A stretch of 17,948 bases of DNA, taken from the NCBI GenBank assembly GCA_000435595.1, contig FR895346.1, forward strand, positions 1-17,948. The letters run 5' to 3'. The first letter of the stretch is position 1, and the number at the start of each line of letters is the position of its first letter. Below, piece after piece: positions 1 to 7,979 of the stretch. The notes beneath the pieces are model-generated. The model saw only the letters and a list, made by a program, of their open reading frames with translations. It ran no database searches and was not told the DNA's origin. The stretch comes from Firmicutes bacterium CAG:882. Lineage in GTDB: Bacteria > Bacillota > Clostridia > Lachnospirales > Lachnospiraceae. The translations under genes were made by a program, and so were the position numbers.

Positions 1-1
1 A

Positions 2-331
2 GAAGGTGTAGAGATTTCCGGTGGGGAAGCACAAAAGATTGCTTTAGCAAGAGCACTTTATAAAAATGCTCCATTTATTATTCTCGATGAACCGACAGCT
101 GCGCTGGACCCTATTGCAGAATATGAAGTGTATTCAAAATTTAATGAGATAGTACAGGATAAGACAGCTATTTACATCAGTCATAGACTTTCATCATGTA
201 GATTCTGTGATGTCATAGCAGTATTTGATGACGGACAGATTGTGCAGATGGGAGTTCATGATAAATTATTACAGGACACGCATGGAAAATACTATGAGTT
301 GTGGAAAGCACAGGCACAGTATTACACATAG
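2..331 (+). CDS. ABC transporter ATP-binding domain, C-terminal end (5' truncated by window)
   Basis: The reading frame is open from base 2 and ends at TAA 329-331, leaving the last 109 residues of an ABC ATPase. The visible order is that of a nucleotide-binding domain: the signature ISGGEAQK, Walker B plus D-loop (FIILDEPTAALDP), then the H-loop (ISHRLSS) and a C-terminal tail in which GVHDKLLQ resembles the 'G.H.eLl' motif of ABC exporters with a fused membrane domain. The Walker A and any transmembrane half lie upstream of the window. An exporter of the ATPase/permease fusion type is the best guess, since the tail KYYELWKAQAQYY is typical of those proteins; the substrate cannot be inferred. 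A terminator candidate follows about 50 bases after the stop. Confidence 0.9.
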   Translation, partial: EGVEISGGEAQKIALARALYKNAPFIILDEPTAALDPIAEYEVYSKFNEIVQDKTAIYISHRLSSCRFCDVIAVFDDGQIVQMGVHDKLLQDTHGKYYELWKAQAQYYT

Positions 332-382
332 TTTTATTTGATGTGTTTAAGAGAATGTGCTGAAAATGTGAATATACAAACG

Positions 383-413
383 AAGCTCAAACCATTGTGG
401 TTTGGGCTTTTCT
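383..413 (+). terminator. Rho-independent terminator of the ABC transporter gene
   Basis: AAGCTCAAACCA (383-394) pairs with TGGTTTGGGCTT (398-409) around a 3-nt loop, with one G-T pair, and is followed by a short T-rich run. It sits about 50 bases after the ABC stop codon and before the relic at 416. Confidence 0.75.
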
Positions 414-415
414 AA

Positions 416-647
416 ATTTGCAATGCGGAAGTAATTGACTTGGATAATTTGACGGATCCGGATTTTTATCTTCATAGGGAAAGAATAGGAAAGCCGGTCA
501 GAGATAAAATTCCGCAGATAATAGTGTCGGACGGAAAAAGCCCGATTGTACGGATATTCGATTGATGATCTTATGAAGGTGCACGATGAGAAGAGGGAAA
601 ACAGAGGCGGATTTAAGGAGAAGTTTTTTTGGGCTGGCAACGAATGA
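416..647 (+). pseudogene. Relic of a MazG-like NTP / phosphoribosyl-ATP pyrophosphohydrolase with internal deletion
   Basis: No intact gene is present, but two pieces of one recognisable fold lie side by side in different frames. Frame A (416-565) reads through KPVRDKIPQIIVSDGKSP, the N-terminal signature of small MazG-like pyrophosphohydrolases ('KLVRDKIPEII..DGK'). It stops at TGA 563-565. Frame B (552-647) reads GYSIDDLMKVHDEKR then ENRGGFKEKFF, the C-terminal end of the same family ('..eLl.vr.eKr..RGGF...'). The central catalytic helices (the EExxE...D region) that should lie between are absent, so the gene has lost roughly 50-60 codons plus a frame. No start codon is visible for frame A, so the 5' end is probably lost too. 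The family match is from memory of its motifs. The relic also seems to contain the promoter of the next operon. Confidence 0.6.
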
Positions 648-662
648 AAAATAGTGTATAAT
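634..662 (+). promoter_or_regulatory. Candidate sigma-A promoter of the jet operon
   Basis: A perfect -10 hexamer TATAAT lies at 657-662. CTGGCA at 634-639 (4 of 6 to TTGACA) lies 17 bases upstream. Transcription would start near 669, giving a leader of about 32 bases to the TTG start of jetA. The -35 half lies inside the 3' end of the relic reading frame. The -35 is weak, so confidence rests mostly on the -10. Confidence 0.5.
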
Positions 663-700
663 GATAAAAACAAATACATTTCAGAAAAGAGGAACCCGGA

Positions 701-2119
701 TTGTTTAGTGCATTTGATGTGATTCCAAACAATTTTTTTAATCCGTTGTCAAGCAGCAGCAATTACAGAACCAATGCCGCCATGCTCAAGTTCATATATG
801 AGCAGTATGACAATGAGATTTCATATAGAATTAAGAGAAATGTGCTCAGAGATGAGCTGGCATATTTTATTTCTGATCATTCTGATGAGCTGGCACTTGA
901 TGGGGATAATATGTCGAAGAGCTATCAGGACATGGCGAGCGACTATCTCAGAAAATTTGCGGGCAGGGACGTGGGCTGGCTCGAGGAGGAGTTTGATGAG
1001 ACTACATTTGATAAATATATCATTATGACCGAGCAGGGTGTGATGTTAGCAGAGCTGCTGGTTCGTTTAGAGCACCCGGAACGTGAAGAGCTTTCAAGTT
1101 ACATGTATAATATCTATAATACACTGTTAAATCGTGAACAGTGGAACGGGGATCCTTATGTGGGTGCCCTCAAAAATGCCTACAAAAATGCAAAGGCATT
1201 GTCAAAATCACTCAAAAAAATGTCCACATATATTCGCAAAACTATTGAAAAACTGATGAAAGAGATTTCGTATGAGAGCCTCACTGAGAATATTATCGCA
1301 TACTGTGATGGAGATTTTATCAAGGAATATTCAAGGCTCACCAAGCCTCAGAACAACATTCATATTTATCGCGGAAAGATAATTACGATGCTTGAGCAGA
1401 TGCAGAACGATGGTGAAATGTATGAGCTTATTACGATTGGCTGCGTAAATGAGGAGGATATAGAGGAGTGGGAGGCCAATGAGAAGATAGATTTGATGTT
1501 TGATACAATCAAGAAATTTTTGAAGGACGATTATCTCAAAATTATTGCAGATATTAAACATAAATTAAATCTATATATAACCATGGCTCTCGGGAGGCTG
1601 AGATATCTCAAGAACCATGAAGTCGATATGCGCGGAAATGTTGAAAAAACTTTAAAATATATGCTGGATATGATGAATGAGACCGGAATGAAAGATGAGC
1701 TTCCGGACGAAATGGGTGAACTTATTCGAATAAACCAGAACAAATACATAGATTTGCAGTCAATCAGAATGCCGCAGAACAGAAAGAAAGTACGGCAAAG
1801 GTCGGTAACGCAGATAGAACCTCTGACACAGGAGGATTTGGAAAATCAGAGGAAATTACAGGAGCGCGAAGCGAGAAATCCGTATTCAAAGGAGATAACT
1901 AAAAAGTATCTGGAAACCTTGCTTGGAAAACGGCATGAGATTTCAAGCAACGAGGTTCCGCTGGACAAAAAAGAGGATTTATTGATGATTTTGTCTGCGG
2001 CTGCGTATGCACAGGAAAATGGATTTAAGATAGAACCTGAGGATGGATATTTTGAAGCCGGAAATATGATTTTAAAATCATTTAAAATAACAGATGACAT
2101 TAAAAAAACAGAGTTTTAA
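701..2119 (+). CDS. jetA: Wadjet anti-plasmid system protein JetA (kleisin-like subunit)
   Basis: This 472-residue protein is the first gene of a four-gene Wadjet operon. I recognise the N-terminus (FDVIPNNFFNPLSS followed by Y...L.F.Y.....) as the JetA family formerly listed as DUF5716. In characterised Wadjet systems JetA is the MukF-like kleisin that bridges the SMC heads. Residues about 20-110 look like a winged-helix/helical N-domain, about 120-340 is highly helical and charged, and the last ~80 residues (around KYLETLLGKRHEISS) could be a C-terminal winged helix. The start is TTG 701, chosen because AAGAGGA (687-693) sits seven bases upstream and no in-frame ATG lies near. The gap to jetB is 41 bases. 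The family and operon assignment is firm; the subtype (probably type III, from the DUF5716-type JetA) is from memory and less sure. Confidence 0.85.
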   Translation: MFSAFDVIPNNFFNPLSSSSNYRTNAAMLKFIYEQYDNEISYRIKRNVLRDELAYFISDHSDELALDGDNMSKSYQDMASDYLRKFAGRDVGWLEEEFDETTFDKYIIMTEQGVMLAELLVRLEHPEREELSSYMYNIYNTLLNREQWNGDPYVGALKNAYKNAKALSKSLKKMSTYIRKTIEKLMKEISYESLTENIIAYCDGDFIKEYSRLTKPQNNIHIYRGKIITMLEQMQNDGEMYELITIGCVNEEDIEEWEANEKIDLMFDTIKKFLKDDYLKIIADIKHKLNLYITMALGRLRYLKNHEVDMRGNVEKTLKYMLDMMNETGMKDELPDEMGELIRINQNKYIDLQSIRMPQNRKKVRQRSVTQIEPLTQEDLENQRKLQEREARNPYSKEITKKYLETLLGKRHEISSNEVPLDKKEDLLMILSAAAYAQENGFKIEPEDGYFEAGNMILKSFKITDDIKKTEF

Positions 2120-2160
2120 ATTAATATTTACGCTGTTGTATGGTGGAATGGAGGATTACT

Positions 2161-2814
2161 ATGAATTTATTTGAGGCTTGGGATGATTTTATTTCTTCGG
2201 ATAAGATAATGTTTCAGAATTCGTGCAGAAAGCTGCTCAGGAGGACGTTTCTTGTAAGGGATAAGCAGGACGACAGAAAGCATTATTTTTTTGTGGCAAA
2301 TCACATAGATATTTTTCTGAATTATTTTTCCTTTATGGGTTTTGAGATTAAGTATGATAAGGATAACGGAGTTGTGATGCTTGATAACTGTGCCGGAGCG
2401 GGTGACAAGGATAAGCTTCAGTCGAACAGATACCGTTTTACAAAAGAGGAGACTATCGTGCTGTGCTGCCTGTGGCTCATCTATGTGTCAAGAATGAGGG
2501 AGGGAAGCCTGAGCTCTGTTATTGTGATAGGAATATCGGATCTCATTTATGAGCTCGAAAAGTACGATGCGAGGGATAACGTGAATAAGACTTCTCTTGA
2601 TGGAATTTTTAAATCATTAAAAAATTACAGCTTGATAGAGGTTGACGGAAATATCGGAGATGTGGACTGCAAATTAATTTTATATCCATCACTGCAGTTT
2701 GCGCTTGATACTGATGAGTTTGAGAGATTTTCAAAGGAAGTTGTTGAGGTCGTGCTGGCGGGAAAGGACAATATAGAGGAGGTTTCTGATGAGCAAAGTG
2801 ATGATGATGAATGA
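2161..2814 (+). CDS. jetB: Wadjet system protein JetB (MukE-like KITE subunit)
   Basis: This 217-residue protein occupies the JetB slot between jetA and jetC. JetB proteins are MukE-like tandem winged-helix (KITE) subunits that bind the kleisin JetA; length and position fit. The sequence alone shows a mixed alpha/beta protein with a helical segment around 85-150 (TIVLCCLWLIYVSRM...) and a very acidic tail (EEVSDEQSDDDE). The start is set at ATG 2161 because GGAGGA (2150-2155) lies five bases upstream; an in-frame ATG at 2140 would add seven residues but has no ribosome binding site. The 3' end overlaps jetC by 26 bases, which suggests translational coupling. I assign it mainly by context and do not see a decisive motif of my own. 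Confidence 0.8.
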   Translation: MNLFEAWDDFISSDKIMFQNSCRKLLRRTFLVRDKQDDRKHYFFVANHIDIFLNYFSFMGFEIKYDKDNGVVMLDNCAGAGDKDKLQSNRYRFTKEETIVLCCLWLIYVSRMREGSLSSVIVIGISDLIYELEKYDARDNVNKTSLDGIFKSLKNYSLIEVDGNIGDVDCKLILYPSLQFALDTDEFERFSKEVVEVVLAGKDNIEEVSDEQSDDDE

Positions 2815-5800
2815 GAACAGCAGAAAAAGTGCAACGAAGCTTTTGTTAGTAAACTGGTCAAGGTTTTCCAATGTGTCCATCGCTTTAGAGGGCTCGACAT
2901 TGTTCACCGGTGTAAACGGGAGCGGCAAATCCACTGTTTTAGATGCCATGACATATATGCTTACGGGCAATACACAGTTTAATAAGGCAGCACAGGACAG
3001 GGACAGAAATGTTGTATCCTATGCGCGTGGTGATACGAAGAGTGAGGGAAAGAGCAGATTTATCCGCGAGGGAGAGGTTACTTCCTATATTGCGATGGAA
3101 TTCTGGGCACCTCTTGAAAAACAATTTCTTGTGGTTGGTGTATGCATTGAGTATGTTAATGAGACGAACAATTCAAAAAAATGGTTTGTATTTAAGGACA
3201 CCAGACTTGAGGACTGCAGATTTTATACCGTAAGCGGAAATCTGGTAACGGTTTATCCAAGACAGGAGCTTATTGTAAAGGGAAAAAAGGTCATGGCAGG
3301 GGAGTTTATGAACCGTGACAAGGGTACGGAACAGGTACTCAGGGCACTTGGACTGCGCTGCGGAGTTGAAAAGTACAGGTCTAAGCTCGTAAAGATGATG
3401 GCGTTCAATCCTGAGAATAATATAGATAAATTTATTCAGGAATGTGTTCTGGACGAGCACCCTATACGCTCAATGGAGGATATCAGGGAACATCGTCAGC
3501 ACTATAATGACGCGAAAAGGGTGTACGACGAGCTGGCTGACGGAAAGCTGCAGCTCGAGGTTATTCAGGGAAAGACAGCGGAATATGAGCTGACGGAGCG
3601 AAAGTACGAGACAAGACGTATCCTGCTGCTTTATCAGGAGATGAAATGGAATCAGGAGCACAGGGCATACCTTGAGGAGAAGATAGCCGTTGATAAGGCA
3701 AGGCTGTCACAGCTAAATAGCAGGCTTGGGGATTTGGCAGATAAGAGAGAGAAAGCCCTGCAAAGAAAAGTGAACGCTGAGAAAAATGATATTTTGTGTG
3801 ATGTTGAAGAGATAACAAAGTCACTCGAGAACAGCATTGCTAATATTAAAAAAGATATCGCAAAGTATCAGAACGAATTAAAAGAGCTTTGTTCACTTTC
3901 GGAGCTGCTACAGAAGGTTATGCTTTGTCCGGAGATAAATCGTGAGTTAGGCGACAGAGAGACGGCGGTTATAGAAGGAATTGCCGCAACAGCTTTTAGC
4001 GTCGATGAGAAGCTTGCAGCTTTCATAAAGCTCAAAAATATAGCTGCGGATAAAAAAATATCCTTCAATAAGGATAATGTCCATATTGGCGACGATATCC
4101 ACAGAATAAAAGATGAACTGGAGGAGCTGCAGGAAAAAATATCAAGACTTGAGGCGGATAATCTTCCGTTTGACAGAAAATATGAAGACGCCAAGAGGTT
4201 AATAAAGTCAGAGCTTGAGAAAAAGAATATCAGGACGGATGTGAGGCTGTTTGCTGAACTTGTGAGCAATATTGACAAGGAATGGCAGCCTGCCATAGAG
4301 ACATTTCTTGGGAAGAAACGATTTGATATTATTGTGGACGGTAAATATTGCACCCAGGTGATGAATATTGTTCATGATCATCAATTAAGAGATATAAAGG
4401 TTGTAATTACCGATAAGCTGCCAAAGACAGAGATAACTCCTGAATCGGCTGCTAAGATGCTTGATATTCCGAATGAATATGGACGAAGATATGCCAACTA
4501 TCTTCTCAATGGTATTCATCTGTGCAAGGATATTGATGAACTGCATGAGTACCCTAAAGGCGGTCTTATGATTGACGGAACACTTGCAAAAAGCTTTACA
4601 ATGACATGTATGGACATTGCTAAAACCCAGATATATATGGGAAAAGATGCCATAAAAAGGCAGCTTGAAAGGGCAAAAGCCGGTAAGGATATTTTGCTGC
4701 AGGATGAGAAAAGGGAAAAAGAAAGACTGGAAATCGTAAGAAAATATATATCGGATATCGAGGCGGTCAACTGGGATGAGACAGGATATATATTTGATGC
4801 ACAGACGAGAATTGATGATAACACGGCTGAACTTAGAAATAAGAATTCTGAGTTAGAACATGTTTCAAGCACTCCGGGATTTGCTGCGGCATTGGAGGAG
4901 AAGAACAAGGCGGAAAAGGAATATAAGGAAGCGGACGACCTGTATATCAGGACGAATGGAGAAATAGATGTATGCAATAACAACATTAAGGACAACACGG
5001 ACAGGTATGGCGATAGTGAGCATCAGATTGAACTGTCGAGGAAGGAATATGATGCGGCCATTTTGCAGAGACTCGAACTGAGAAAAGAAGTCGTTGAACT
5101 CTATGACAAGCTTCGGGCAAAGAGCGATAATGCGCGCGTTATGACCACTAAAAATGTTGATAGCTTCAGAGTAGATAAGGAAAAAGCACAAAAGGCTCTT
5201 GAGGAGCAGCAGCGAAAATACTGGCACATTATGGGACAGAGTGACGAGAAATACGGAATTGGATATATAGCATTTTTCCGTGAGCAGCTAAGGGATATTG
5301 CCAATGTAAAAATAGAGGATGCCAAGCAGAAATTGGAGGAACAGCAGTACATGCTGGAAAATGCTTTTATGGTGGATTTTGTTGCCGAAATTAATGAAGC
5401 CATAAGGGAGGCAAGAGACGAAATCGATGAGATAAATAAGGCACTCAAGGATATTCCGTTCGGAAAGGATACATACCAGTTTAAGATGCTTGAGAAGCCT
5501 GAGAGAATGGTGTTCTTTAATCTTTGCAAAAAGCTTGAAAGCTATATGAATTCCATGAATGTATACCGTTCCATGAACCGGAATGACGAGGAGATGGAAT
5601 ACAATATAAGGCAGTTTATGGATACCATACTTGATGAGGAAAATGAGGAGGAATATACGGATTACCGTAAGTACTTTAAGTATGACATGCGTATTCTGTC
5701 AAGACAGGACGGGGAGAAGACAGCGGCAGATTTATCAAAGAAACAGGGGTCGGCAAGCAATGGAGAGAAGCAGACACCGTATTTTATTATCCTTGCAGCC

Positions 5801-6067
5801 AGCCTGCTTCAATGCTACCCTAAGAATGTTTCATGTGCCAGACTTGCATTTATTGATGAGGCGTTTTCAGCACTCTCGAGGGAGAGAATCGAGCAGATGG
5901 TAAAGTTTTTTGAGGATAATAAATTTCAGGTAATATACGCAGCACCACCTGAGAAAATTGACAGCATAGGCTCCCACATTAATTCCACTATCAGTCTATG
6001 CATGAAGGGAAAATATACATGGGCTGTCGAAGGACTGGTGAAGCAGAATGAATTTAAGACTGAGTAA
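2789..6067 (+). CDS. jetC: Wadjet system protein JetC (SMC/MukB-like ATPase)
   Basis: This 1092-residue SMC-type ATPase is the motor of Wadjet; related JetABC complexes extrude DNA loops on small circular DNA. Walker A is GVNGSGKST at residues 41-49. The ABC signature is represented by SASNGEKQ (988-995), close to SGGEKQ but with Ser-Asn in place of Gly-Gly positions. Walker B is LAFIDEAF (1019-1026) with D1023 and catalytic E1024, followed by a D-loop-like SALSRER. Two charged coiled-coil stretches (roughly 270-485 and 625-930) flank a non-coiled hinge-like segment around 490-600 (WQPAIETFLGKKRFDIIV...). AGAGGAGG (2775-2782) is six bases before ATG 2789. The gene overlaps jetB by 26 bases and jetD by 20. 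Confidence 0.93.
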   Translation: MSKVMMMNENSRKSATKLLLVNWSRFSNVSIALEGSTLFTGVNGSGKSTVLDAMTYMLTGNTQFNKAAQDRDRNVVSYARGDTKSEGKSRFIREGEVTSYIAMEFWAPLEKQFLVVGVCIEYVNETNNSKKWFVFKDTRLEDCRFYTVSGNLVTVYPRQELIVKGKKVMAGEFMNRDKGTEQVLRALGLRCGVEKYRSKLVKMMAFNPENNIDKFIQECVLDEHPIRSMEDIREHRQHYNDAKRVYDELADGKLQLEVIQGKTAEYELTERKYETRRILLLYQEMKWNQEHRAYLEEKIAVDKARLSQLNSRLGDLADKREKALQRKVNAEKNDILCDVEEITKSLENSIANIKKDIAKYQNELKELCSLSELLQKVMLCPEINRELGDRETAVIEGIAATAFSVDEKLAAFIKLKNIAADKKISFNKDNVHIGDDIHRIKDELEELQEKISRLEADNLPFDRKYEDAKRLIKSELEKKNIRTDVRLFAELVSNIDKEWQPAIETFLGKKRFDIIVDGKYCTQVMNIVHDHQLRDIKVVITDKLPKTEITPESAAKMLDIPNEYGRRYANYLLNGIHLCKDIDELHEYPKGGLMIDGTLAKSFTMTCMDIAKTQIYMGKDAIKRQLERAKAGKDILLQDEKREKERLEIVRKYISDIEAVNWDETGYIFDAQTRIDDNTAELRNKNSELEHVSSTPGFAAALEEKNKAEKEYKEADDLYIRTNGEIDVCNNNIKDNTDRYGDSEHQIELSRKEYDAAILQRLELRKEVVELYDKLRAKSDNARVMTTKNVDSFRVDKEKAQKALEEQQRKYWHIMGQSDEKYGIGYIAFFREQLRDIANVKIEDAKQKLEEQQYMLENAFMVDFVAEINEAIREARDEIDEINKALKDIPFGKDTYQFKMLEKPERMVFFNLCKKLESYMNSMNVYRSMNRNDEEMEYNIRQFMDTILDEENEEEYTDYRKYFKYDMRILSRQDGEKTAADLSKKQGSASNGEKQTPYFIILAASLLQCYPKNVSCARLAFIDEAFSALSRERIEQMVKFFEDNKFQVIYAAPPEKIDSIGSHINSTISLCMKGKYTWAVEGLVKQNEFKTE

Positions 6068-7289
6068 AATGCAGAAAGCGGTTCTGAATATGCTGCTAGA
6101 TACATATGAAAACAGTGCAACCTATAGGGGAACAGCCGCAAAGAACCAGAGCTTTTCAATAAAACCTGAAAAGGTATATCCTGACTATAATGGAGATTAC
6201 ACGGATCACGATGAAGTGAATCGCTTCAACCAGGATATGCAGCAGCTTGCCGGCATGGATTACATAATTTTGGAGTATGCAGGAAAGAGCAGTGTGATTT
6301 GTAAAATCAAATTAAAGTTGGAAGCATTGACTGATATCTATTTATCACTGGGCAGGGAAGATATAACCGGAAAGCGCAGCAGAGAGATTGAATTGTACCT
6401 AAAATATAAGGGTAAGCACTATATTATTGACGCATTTTGCGATGAACAAGTGGATAGGCTTACGCATCACAAAAATGCCAAATTTACATCTGATATTGCA
6501 GTGAATATTCTGGAATTACTAAAATATATTTTAAACAATACACAGGATATTATGGAGCGTGAATTATCCATAGCTGTGCTCGGAGACACCAAGCTTTTTG
6601 AAAACAGTTATAAATCGCGTGTATGTAAAATTATAGAAGAATATGGAAATCAGGAGATGGATTTATCTGTTCCTGATATGAATGGCACATCGGAAAAAGA
6701 GAAAGCAATCCTTGAAGAATATCGCATTTTTTCAAATCCTTCCTATGTGTTTTTCAAGGGAAATGTTGAGATTTTTTATGATGATGGAATCTCAATTAAA
6801 GTGATGCCGGATAAACCAATAGCAATTTTGTCGGAGACGATAGCAGAAATAAATACAATAAAAATTTATTCAGATCGAATAATAACCGTTGAAAATTTGA
6901 CTGCCTACAACAGAATTAAAGATAATACTTCCGTATTCATCTACCTCAGCGGTTATCACAATACCGCAAAGCAAAAGTTCCTAAAGAAAATAGCAGAGCA
7001 CAATAGTAGTGTTTTATGGTATCATTTTGGTGACATTGACCCCGATGGATTTTTTATTCTGAAAAATCTTATTGAGAAAACCGGGATACCATTTACCCCG
7101 TTGCATATGGATGCAGGGCAGCTAAGAATATATCAGAAATACTGCAGGCATCTCGAGAAAAATGACATTGTAAAGGCACGGACCTTGATAGAACTGGGAT
7201 TTTACAAAGAGGTAATGGAGTTCATGCTGGAGAATGACTGTAAGCTGGAGCAGGAGATTATTTCCCTGTATGCAGGACTTGACGTGTAA
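6048..7289 (+). CDS. jetD: Wadjet system protein JetD (TOPRIM-fold nuclease)
   Basis: This 413-residue protein closes the operon. JetD is the nuclease subunit that cuts the plasmid after loop extrusion; it combines an N-terminal arm/winged-helix part with a C-terminal TOPRIM domain of the DUF2220/JetD_C type. The TOPRIM signature is clear: E282 in TVENLTAYN after a beta strand, a second strand in VFIYLSGYHN, and the metal-binding DxD at D329/D331 in GDIDPDG. The catalytic residues are therefore intact. The start ATG 6048 overlaps the end of jetC by 20 bases and has only a weak ribosome binding site (GGTGAAG), so coupling with jetC is likely. An internal ATG at 6069, just after the jetC stop, is a weaker alternative. 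No terminator is seen after TAA. Confidence 0.88.
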   Translation: MNLRLSKMQKAVLNMLLDTYENSATYRGTAAKNQSFSIKPEKVYPDYNGDYTDHDEVNRFNQDMQQLAGMDYIILEYAGKSSVICKIKLKLEALTDIYLSLGREDITGKRSREIELYLKYKGKHYIIDAFCDEQVDRLTHHKNAKFTSDIAVNILELLKYILNNTQDIMERELSIAVLGDTKLFENSYKSRVCKIIEEYGNQEMDLSVPDMNGTSEKEKAILEEYRIFSNPSYVFFKGNVEIFYDDGISIKVMPDKPIAILSETIAEINTIKIYSDRIITVENLTAYNRIKDNTSVFIYLSGYHNTAKQKFLKKIAEHNSSVLWYHFGDIDPDGFFILKNLIEKTGIPFTPLHMDAGQLRIYQKYCRHLEKNDIVKARTLIELGFYKEVMEFMLENDCKLEQEIISLYAGLDV

Positions 7290-7314
7290 AAAATATAAGC
7301 CCACATTTTTACTA

Positions 7315-7473
7315 ATGTTCGTGACACATAAGGATATGTTTTATCCGATTAATTACGGATATGTCACGGGAATAAAAGGCGGTGATGTTATCATCCCGAG
7401 CGATGATGAAATATATGCGCAGATTGCATTTCAGGAACAGTTTTTCAGCGGAGTGTTGGTGAGGCGGAGCTGA
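7315..7473 (+). pseudogene. Relic of an inorganic-pyrophosphatase-like protein with internal deletion
   Basis: A 52-codon reading frame from ATG 7315 to TGA 7471 encodes two fragments joined in frame. The first, HKDMFYPINYGYV.GI.GGD, matches the substrate-binding region of soluble inorganic pyrophosphatase-like proteins ('HP.H.d..YPINYGYV.G...gDGEE.DaY'). The second, IIPSDDEIYAQIAFQEQFF, matches the extreme C-terminus of the short Firmicutes members of that family ('..t.eEI...v.FQEqyf'). The acidic metal-binding segment (DGEExDxY) and the central core, some 50-60 residues, are missing, and the N-terminus is shortened. The product could not be an active enzyme. It lies 25 bases after jetD with no obvious ribosome binding site. 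Family recognition is from motif memory. Confidence 0.55.
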
Positions 7474-7491
7474 ATTATCAGTATTTAAGTA

Positions 7492-7536
7492 TTGAAATAG
7501 CAGGTGGATTGTGATAGTATAATTCATATATATGAA
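7492..7536 (+). promoter_or_regulatory. Promoter with overlapping palindromic operator candidate for the XRE regulator
   Basis: A perfect -10 TATAAT sits at 7518-7523. The best -35 (TTGAAA 7492-7497) is 20 bases away, longer than ideal, so an activator or a different -35 is possible. TTCATATATATGAA (7523-7536) is a perfect 14-base palindrome starting on the last base of the -10 and covering the expected transcription start. That is a typical place for an autorepressor operator of a lambda-Cro/XRE protein such as the one encoded from 7573. Confidence 0.5.
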
Positions 7537-7572
7537 ATTAAACATTGTGAATTTTAGCTGTTGAGGAAGAAT

Positions 7573-7935
7573 ATGACTGTCAGTGAACGAATTTTGAAAG
7601 TATTAAAAGAAAGAAACATGACACAGGCTGAGTTTGCGAAGCAGGTTGGTATCGCCACAAGTACCATAAGCGAATGGAAAAAGAGAAAGACCAACCCGTC
7701 GGTGGATAAGATTATGGATATATGCAATGTGCTGCAGATAACGCCGGGACAGCTTCTAACCGGGAAGGGTATCGAGGATGAGGAGGAGATTGCGGCTTCA
7801 AGTCCTGAGAGTCGTTTTACGCCTTATGATATTCAGTTGATTGAAGATTATCACGGACTTAAAGAGGAACAACAGAGGCGGCTTGTGGCTTACATGGAGG
7901 CATTGAAGCAGCTTGAGAGCTTGGAAAAGCTGTAG
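7573..7935 (+). CDS. XRE-family helix-turn-helix transcriptional regulator
   Basis: This 120-residue protein has an N-terminal lambda-repressor-type HTH. The residues run SERILKVLKERNMTQAEFAK, with QVGIATSTISEWKKRKTNPSVDKI completing helices 2-5. The rest is a helical tail with an acidic linker (GIEDEEEIAASS) and a C-terminal segment LIEDYHGLKEEQQRRLVAYM typical of small Firmicutes regulators that dimerise through the tail. ATG 7573 is chosen over TTG 7561 because GAGGAAG (7563-7569) lies just upstream of the ATG and would otherwise be inside the gene. It is 44 bases from the ORF6N gene, so the two are probably co-transcribed. Autoregulation through the 14-base palindrome at its promoter is inferred. 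A role in controlling the jet operon is possible but unsupported. Confidence 0.85.
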   Translation: MTVSERILKVLKERNMTQAEFAKQVGIATSTISEWKKRKTNPSVDKIMDICNVLQITPGQLLTGKGIEDEEEIAASSPESRFTPYDIQLIEDYHGLKEEQQRRLVAYMEALKQLESLEKL

Positions 7936-7979
7936 ATTTGCTGTTTGAATGTCACAGCAGGACTTATGAAAGGTATTTT

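Noticed and set aside
347..679. Open reading frame of 110 codons on the - strand over the MazG-like relic
   Set aside because: It has no ribosome binding site and a Phe/Ser/Leu-rich composition typical of antisense frames; the + strand carries recognisable protein motifs.
3868..4353. Long - strand frames opposite jetC (also 4516-4998 and 5101-5529)
   Set aside because: Ser/Phe/Leu-rich products that mirror the Glu/Lys-rich coiled coil of JetC; no ribosome binding sites.
7234..7473. 79-codon frame beginning inside jetD
   Set aside because: Its first 27 codons overlap the end of jetD in another frame and match nothing; only the part from 7315 has family motifs.
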